Assembly (NCBI GenBank): GCA_007121755.1
Contig: SKJZ01000119.1
Coordinates: 1 to 29,857, forward strand
Source of the DNA: Halorhodospira sp.
GTDB lineage: Bacteria; Pseudomonadota; Gammaproteobacteria; Nitrococcales; Halorhodospiraceae
DNA: 29,857 nt
Direction: 5' to 3'
Shown here: positions 25,107 to 29,857 of the stretch, piece by piece
Layout of the letters: every line of letters starts with the position of its first letter
Numbering within the stretch: the stretch's first letter is position 1
Program-made: the position numbers and the translations under genes
Notes under the pieces: model-generated
The model's input: only the letters and a program-made list of their open reading frames with translations
Databases searched by the model: none
Told to the model about the DNA's origin: nothing

Positions 25107-27422
25107 TTGAACCACACAGCCCTTTCAGGCGCCGTTGTTGTTCTGTCGACCCTGGTTTCCTGCGCCGCCGCCGAAACCGGGGACAGTCCCCTTGAGCCCG
25201 CCGAAATGGCGATCCCGCTGGAGGACGAAGCCATCGACTGGCGCCGCGCGCGCCGGGAAGCGCTGTGCGGCCCCCGCCTGGCGCGGCCGCCCGACATCGT
25301 CGACCCCCGTATGCGCACCGCCCCCGGCACGCCGCTAGTGCTGGAGGCCGACTCGATTTTCATCGATTCCACCGCGGCGCGATACCAACTGCGGGGCAAA
25401 GTGCTCATGGAGCGCCTCGACCAGTGGCTGCGTTCCGACGCCGTCGACTACGACGCGGCCGCCGACCGGGCGTTGGTGCCGACACCGTTCAGTTACAGCG
25501 AGGCGGGGCTGAACCTGGAGGGGACGTCGGCGGAGATCGACCTCGGCGCTGACACCCTCGATGTGGAACACGCCCGCTACCGGCTATGGGAGAACTACGC
25601 CCACGGCGAAGCGGGGCGGATGAACAACCGCGAGGGGCGCTACACCAGCCTGGATAATCTACGCTACTCCACCTGCCCGCCGGGGCAAGAAATGTGGTGG
25701 CTACGCGCCAGCCGGCTCGACCTCGACACCGGGGAAGGCATGGGCCGAGCGCGCCACACCCGCGTGGAGGTGGGTGGGGTACCACTCTTTTACTTCCCGT
25801 ACCTGGTCTTCCCCATCGACGACCGCCGGCGGACCGGTTTACTGCCGCCCAACATCGGCAACTCCTCCAGCCACGGCACGCACGTCACATTGCCGGTCTA
25901 TCTCAATCTGGCGCCGAACTACGACGCCACGATCTACCCGACATACTACTCGCGCCGGGGCCAGCAGATAGGAGCGGACTTCCGCTACCTTCAACCCTCG
26001 TTTTCGGGCGAGATGACAGCCGAGTACCTACCCAACGACCAGATCCTCGAGGAGGATCGGTGGGCGGGACAGTTGTCGCACCGGGGCCGCCTGCCCGCCG
26101 ATATCCGCTACGACGCGGAAATCAACCGGGTCAGTGACGAAGACTACCTTCGCGATTTCTCCTCCAACCTGGCCGCCTCCAGTCCGGCGGAATTGGAGAG
26201 TCGGGCCAGCGTCAGCCAATCGGCGGGGGCCCATAGCTGGCAAGCCCAATTCCGTCACTGGCAAACGCTGCGCGGCGATCCATCCTACCGGCGATGGCCT
26301 CAGGTCGATTACCAACACTTACCGGGCCGGCTACCCGGCGGCGTCGATTACCGCCTTACCAGCGAGGCGGTGCGCTTCGCCCATCCCGACGAGTCCGACC
26401 GGGACACCGGCGACCGCGTCCATATCGAGCCGCGCTTCGCCAGGCCGTGGCGCCATCCGGCCTTCTTCCTGGAACCGGCGCTCACGGCGCGTTATACCCG
26501 CTACGACCTGGACCGCCCGGACGAGGACGCCCCGGAGTCGCCCACCCGCAGCGTGCCTACCGCCAGCCTCGACTCCGGGATCTTCCTCGAGCGGCCGTTT
26601 CGGATCGGCGACCGGCTGATGATGCAAACACTGGAGCCCCGCCTCTTCTATCTCTATACACCGTACCGCGACCAGGACGACTTGCCGGTCTTCGATACCG
26701 ACGAACGGAGTTTTACCGTATCTCAACTGTTCAGTGAGAATCGCTTCAGCGGCGTCGACCGCATTGGCGACGCGGACCAAGTCACAGTCGCGGTAACCAC
26801 CCGTTTTCTCGATGTCTTCGCCGGGCGGCAGTTCCTGCGCGGCAGCGTCGGACAGATCCACTACCGCCGGGACCGCCGCGTCACTCTTGACGGGGAAGCC
26901 GGCGACGAGGAAGAGCGAAACCGCTCGGACATCTTCGTGGACGCCGACGCGGCATTGCCCGGCAACGTGATGCTGCGGGGCGACTACCAGTACGACCCGT
27001 ACGAGGAGAAATGGGCTTCCTACAGCTACCGGGCGGTCTGGCAGTACCGACCGGCCCCCGACACCGTCCTCAACATCGATTACCGTGTCCGGGAAGAGCG
27101 CGTGGAGAATGGCGACAATAACCGCACCGAACAGATCGACACCTCGGCCGTAGTGGGCCTTGGCGCCTCCTGGAGCGTCTTTGGCGCTTGGCAGCGATCG
27201 CTGGAGGAACGTGTGAACCTTGAGGTCGCCGGCGGTGTCGAGTATCGGGAGTGCTGCTGGGCTGTCCGTGGCACGATGCGTAGATACCGCACGGGCAGCG
27301 AGTTGGAGGCCGAGAATATCTTTATGCTGGAGCTCGAACTCACCGGCCTCGCGAGTTTCGGCCAAGACACCCGCGGATTCCTGTCGGACATGGTACCCGG
27401 CCATGACGACACGTTATTCTAG
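25107..27422 (+). CDS. lptD: LPS-assembly outer-membrane protein LptD
   Basis: The beta-barrel that, with LptE, inserts lipopolysaccharide into the outer leaflet. The 771-aa protein has the OstA/LptA-like N-domain (about 75-200), the segments LDNLRYSTCPPG, YFPYLVFPIDDRRRTGLLPP and PVYLNLAPNYD, and a large C-terminal barrel. The four disulfide cysteines match the family: C54, C190 and adjacent C716-C717. Start choice is difficult. The frame is closed by TGA at 25050, and the only candidates before the hydrophobic stretch are TTG 25107 and CTG 25101; the CTG lies 8 nt after GGAG. The signal peptide has no positive charge from either start. surA follows after 7 nt. Confidence 0.93.
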   Translation: MNHTALSGAVVVLSTLVSCAAAETGDSPLEPAEMAIPLEDEAIDWRRARREALCGPRLARPPDIVDPRMRTAPGTPLVLEADSIFIDSTAARYQLRGKVLMERLDQWLRSDAVDYDAAADRALVPTPFSYSEAGLNLEGTSAEIDLGADTLDVEHARYRLWENYAHGEAGRMNNREGRYTSLDNLRYSTCPPGQEMWWLRASRLDLDTGEGMGRARHTRVEVGGVPLFYFPYLVFPIDDRRRTGLLPPNIGNSSSHGTHVTLPVYLNLAPNYDATIYPTYYSRRGQQIGADFRYLQPSFSGEMTAEYLPNDQILEEDRWAGQLSHRGRLPADIRYDAEINRVSDEDYLRDFSSNLAASSPAELESRASVSQSAGAHSWQAQFRHWQTLRGDPSYRRWPQVDYQHLPGRLPGGVDYRLTSEAVRFAHPDESDRDTGDRVHIEPRFARPWRHPAFFLEPALTARYTRYDLDRPDEDAPESPTRSVPTASLDSGIFLERPFRIGDRLMMQTLEPRLFYLYTPYRDQDDLPVFDTDERSFTVSQLFSENRFSGVDRIGDADQVTVAVTTRFLDVFAGRQFLRGSVGQIHYRRDRRVTLDGEAGDEEERNRSDIFVDADAALPGNVMLRGDYQYDPYEEKWASYSYRAVWQYRPAPDTVLNIDYRVREERVENGDNNRTEQIDTSAVVGLGASWSVFGAWQRSLEERVNLEVAGGVEYRECCWAVRGTMRRYRTGSELEAENIFMLELELTGLASFGQDTRGFLSDMVPGHDDTLF

Positions 27423-27429
27423 GAGCGTG

Positions 27430-28707
27430 ATGAAAGCCGTATTCCAGACCTTGATTGCCTTGCTGTTGCTGGCCGCGGGCGCCGCTTGGGGCGACGTCCT
27501 GGACCGGATCGTGGCCGTTGTGGAACAGGATGTAATTCTCGCCTCGGAGCTTGAAGAGGAGGCCGAGAGCATTCGCCAGGAGTTGCGGCGCCGAGGTGCC
27601 GCCCCCCCGTCCGACGACGAGTTGCACCGCCACGTCCTGGAGCGGCTGATCATCCAACGGATCCAGTTGGCGCGAGCCGAACGCGCGGGACTCCGCGTGG
27701 ATGACGCCACTCTGGACGCCACCGTTAATCGCATTGCCGCTCAGAACAACATGACGCTCTCGCAGCTTCACGACGCATTGGCCCGGGACGGCATCGAGTT
27801 CAGCCGGTTCCGGGAGGAGTTGCGCCAGGAGATCGCCATTAACCGACTGCAACAGGCCCGCGTGGAGTCCCAGGTGGAGGTCACCCCGAGAGAGATCGAA
27901 GAGGCGCTGGAGACCGCGGCGACCGACGACGGCGTTGAGTACCACGTAGCGCACATCCAGGTGAGCACGCCGGAAGGGGCGTCTGCCGCCGAGATCCGGG
28001 AAGCCAGACAGCGCGCCACGGAACTTCACCGGCGGGTCACTCAGAACGAGGCGGACTTTGAGGCCATTGCGGCCGCCTTCTCCGATGCCCGCACCGCGAC
28101 GGACGGCGGCAGTCTGGGCTGGCGCCTCCCGGGACAACTGCCGTCCGCCTTCGCGGAGTTAGTGCCGGAGTTGCAGCCCGGGGAAATCAGTGACGTCATA
28201 CAGGCCGCGACCGGCTTTCACATCGTGAAGCTACTAGATACCCGGCGTGAGGGCATCGAGACCGTGGAGGAGACGCGCGCCCGGCATATCCTGGTGAGGA
28301 CCGATGACCAGATGGGCGACGAAGACGCCCAGGGGCTGCTCGTGGAGTTGCTGAAACGGATCGAGGCCGGCGAGGCGTTTGCCGATTTGGCCCGCGAGCA
28401 CTCCCAAGACCCGGGCAGCGCCCCGGATGGCGGCGATCTGGGCTGGACGGCGCCGGGGCTCCTGGTACCGGCATTCCAGGAAGTCATGGACGGCCTGGAG
28501 CCCGACGAGATTAGCGAACCATTCCCTACGCAGTTCGGCTGGCATATTGTACAGGTTGAGGACCGCAGGGTCCGTGACATTACCGATGAGCGACGCCGGG
28601 AGCGTATCGCCGAGCAGATCTATCAACGTAAAAGCCAGGAGGCGCTGGAGCAGTGGTTGCGGCGACTGCGTGAAGAGGCCTACGTGGAGTACCGCCTGGA
28701 GGGATGA
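27430..28707 (+). CDS. surA: Periplasmic chaperone/peptidyl-prolyl isomerase SurA
   Basis: Escorts unfolded outer-membrane proteins, LptD among them, through the periplasm to the BAM complex. The 425-aa protein has a signal peptide (about 1-21), the N-terminal chaperone module (VLDRIVAVVEQDVILASEL, then QNNMTLSQL), two parvulin domains (first about 175-280, second about 285-390, the latter with ARHILV, SQDPGSAPDGGDLGW and FGWHIVQV) and the C-terminal helix. The frame is open upstream inside lptD; the ATG at 27430, behind AGGAG, begins the signal peptide. Its stop overlaps the pdxA start. The operon order lptD-surA-pdxA is conserved in gammaproteobacteria. Confidence 0.97.
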   Translation: MKAVFQTLIALLLLAAGAAWGDVLDRIVAVVEQDVILASELEEEAESIRQELRRRGAAPPSDDELHRHVLERLIIQRIQLARAERAGLRVDDATLDATVNRIAAQNNMTLSQLHDALARDGIEFSRFREELRQEIAINRLQQARVESQVEVTPREIEEALETAATDDGVEYHVAHIQVSTPEGASAAEIREARQRATELHRRVTQNEADFEAIAAAFSDARTATDGGSLGWRLPGQLPSAFAELVPELQPGEISDVIQAATGFHIVKLLDTRREGIETVEETRARHILVRTDDQMGDEDAQGLLVELLKRIEAGEAFADLAREHSQDPGSAPDGGDLGWTAPGLLVPAFQEVMDGLEPDEISEPFPTQFGWHIVQVEDRRVRDITDERRRERIAEQIYQRKSQEALEQWLRRLREEAYVEYRLEG

Positions 28708-29714
28708 TGAGCGAGATACCGCGCGTTGCGGTCACCTGCGGCGAACCCGCCGGCATAGGATATGAACTCCTGGCCTTGGCCGCATCCAAGCCGCAAACAG
28801 CCGACCTGATCGCCATTGGCGACCCCGAACTTCTCCGGGAGCGCGCCGCGCTGTGCGGCGTAGACCTGGATCTGCGCCGATGGACACCGGACCAACCAGC
28901 CGCTCCGTCACCGGCCGGCACCCTCAAGTTCGACCCTGTCCCTCTGGCCCGGCCGGCGGAACCCGGCCGGCCCGATCCGGCCAACGCGGAGGCGGTCCTG
29001 GAGACGATCCGGCGGGGCACCCAGTACTGCGTCGACGGCACCTGCGACGCGTTGGCGACGGCGCCGATCCACAAGGGGGTCATCAACGACGCCGGCGTCC
29101 CCTTCTCCGGGCATACCGAGATGCTATCCGAACTCACCGGCGGCGCCATGCCGGTCATGATGCTAGTCGCCGGCGATCTGCGGGTGGCGCTGGCCACCAC
29201 CCACATGCCGCTTCGCCAGGTGCCGGAAGCGCTGACCCCTCAGCGCCTGGAATCGATCATCATGGCCCTGCACAGCGACCTGATCGACAAGTTCGCCATC
29301 GCCACGCCGCGCATCGTGGTCACCGGCCTAAACCCCCATGCGGGAGAGGGCGGGCACCTGGGCCGGGAAGAGATCGACACCATTATTCCCGTACTGGAGC
29401 GGCTGCGGGAGACTCACATGCACCTGACCGGGCCGGTTCCGGCGGATACCGCCTTCACGCCCCAATCCTTACCCGGCACCGATGCCGTGCTGGCGATGTA
29501 CCACGACCAAGGGCTGCCCGTGGTCAAGCATGTCGGGTTCGGGCGGGCGGTCAATGTGACCTTGGGGCTGCCGATCGTACGCACCTCCGTCGACCACGGG
29601 ACGGCCTTCGATCTCGCCGGGACGTGCCGCGCCGACGGCGGCAGCCTGCAGGCGGCTATCGACCTGGCGGCGGACCTGGCAGTACGGCGGCTGCATCAGC
29701 AGCGGAACCGGTGA
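28707..29714 (+). CDS. pdxA: 4-hydroxythreonine-4-phosphate dehydrogenase PdxA
   Basis: NAD-dependent oxidation and decarboxylation of 4-phosphohydroxy-L-threonine in pyridoxal phosphate synthesis. With the ATG at 28707 the protein has 335 aa and its metal-binding histidines fall at H166, H211 and H266, the same numbers I recall for E. coli PdxA. This supports 28707 over the ATG at 28704. Motifs are TCGEPAGIG, TAPIHKG, FSGHTEML, NPHAGEGG and MYHDQGLPVVK. The A of the start is the last base of the surA stop. The 3' end overlaps the end of rsmA on the other strand by 19 nt. Confidence 0.96.
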   Translation: MSEIPRVAVTCGEPAGIGYELLALAASKPQTADLIAIGDPELLRERAALCGVDLDLRRWTPDQPAAPSPAGTLKFDPVPLARPAEPGRPDPANAEAVLETIRRGTQYCVDGTCDALATAPIHKGVINDAGVPFSGHTEMLSELTGGAMPVMMLVAGDLRVALATTHMPLRQVPEALTPQRLESIIMALHSDLIDKFAIATPRIVVTGLNPHAGEGGHLGREEIDTIIPVLERLRETHMHLTGPVPADTAFTPQSLPGTDAVLAMYHDQGLPVVKHVGFGRAVNVTLGLPIVRTSVDHGTAFDLAGTCRADGGSLQAAIDLAADLAVRRLHQQRNR

Positions 29715-29857
29715 ACAGCATCCGCCAACCGCGCGAACTCCTCTAGGGTCAACTCTTCGGCACGGCGGCGGGGATCGATCCCCGTCCGCTCGATGGCCTC
29801 GCCGGCCACCACCCCTTTCAGGCTGTTCCGCAACGTCTTCCGTCTGCCGCCGAAGGC
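29696..29857 (-). CDS. rsmA: 16S rRNA (adenine1518/1519-N6) dimethyltransferase RsmA (KsgA), 3' end only
   Basis: The last 53 codons of a minus-strand gene run off the window edge. The translation begins AFGGRRKTLRNSLKGVV and continues with GIDPRRRAEELTLEEFARLA, matching the RsmA C-terminal domain (E. coli has AFAQRRKTIRNSL and GIDPAMRAE). The enzyme dimethylates two adjacent adenines in the 3' hairpin of 16S rRNA late in small-subunit assembly. The catalytic domain lies outside the window. The gene is convergent with pdxA and overlaps its last 19 bases, whereas in E. coli the two genes are co-directional. Confidence 0.9.
   Translation of the reverse strand, partial: AFGGRRKTLRNSLKGVVAGEAIERTGIDPRRRAEELTLEEFARLADAVHRFRC

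Noticed and set aside
25152..25175. LVSC in the LptD signal region as a lipobox
   Set aside because: LptD is a barrel protein and not a lipoprotein. The Cys is followed by AAA, a normal signal peptidase I site, and the family disulfide cysteines are elsewhere.

Overview
The window is a GC-rich, gene-dense piece of a gammaproteobacterial chromosome carrying housekeeping genes. Protein similarity recalled from E. coli and Pseudomonas, the GatCAB amidotransferase, the mreBCD-mrdAB-mltB-rlpA-dacA cluster and the amgK-murU / lptD-surA-pdxA arrangement fit a Chromatiales-type organism (Ectothiorhodospiraceae-like). That placement is inference: no rRNA is present. No tRNA, CRISPR array, insertion sequence or phage gene was seen.

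Layout. (1) 66-3839, minus strand: a ClpX-like AAA+ ATPase that is not beside clpP, then a class I DAHP synthase with a promoter/operator-like dyad, then dksA and a CpdA-type phosphodiesterase. (2) 3973-5845, plus strand: a Trm112/YcaR-like small protein, prmC (release factor methyltransferase) and a MoeB/ThiF-type adenylyltransferase in a tight operon. (3) 5909-9120, minus strand: gatC-gatA-gatB. (4) 9232-19815, plus strand: a long envelope cluster, mreB, mreC, mreD, mrdA (PBP2), mrdB (rodA), mltB, rlpA, dacA (PBP5), a D-amino-acid transaminase and lipB, followed by a TSUP permease. This covers the elongasome core, a lytic transglycosylase, a DD-carboxypeptidase and an enzyme handling D-amino acids. 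(5) 20692-20844: a 153-bp element with perfect 50-bp inverted ends, between convergent genes. (6) 20845-24993, minus strand: amgK-murU (MurNAc recycling) followed without a gap by a GCS2-type carboxylate-amine ligase and an aspartoacylase/AstE-type zinc hydrolase. (7) 25107-29714, plus strand: lptD-surA-pdxA (outer-membrane biogenesis plus PLP synthesis), ending tail-to-tail in the 3' end of rsmA, which is on the opposite strand.

Most worth a second look: the four-gene amgK-murU-ligase-hydrolase operon; the ClpX paralogue with altered pore, RKH and ClpP-docking loops; the Trm112-like/PrmC pair; mreC, which appears to start at an AUC codon behind an intrinsic terminator; the perfect inverted-repeat element; and the dyad in the aroG promoter.
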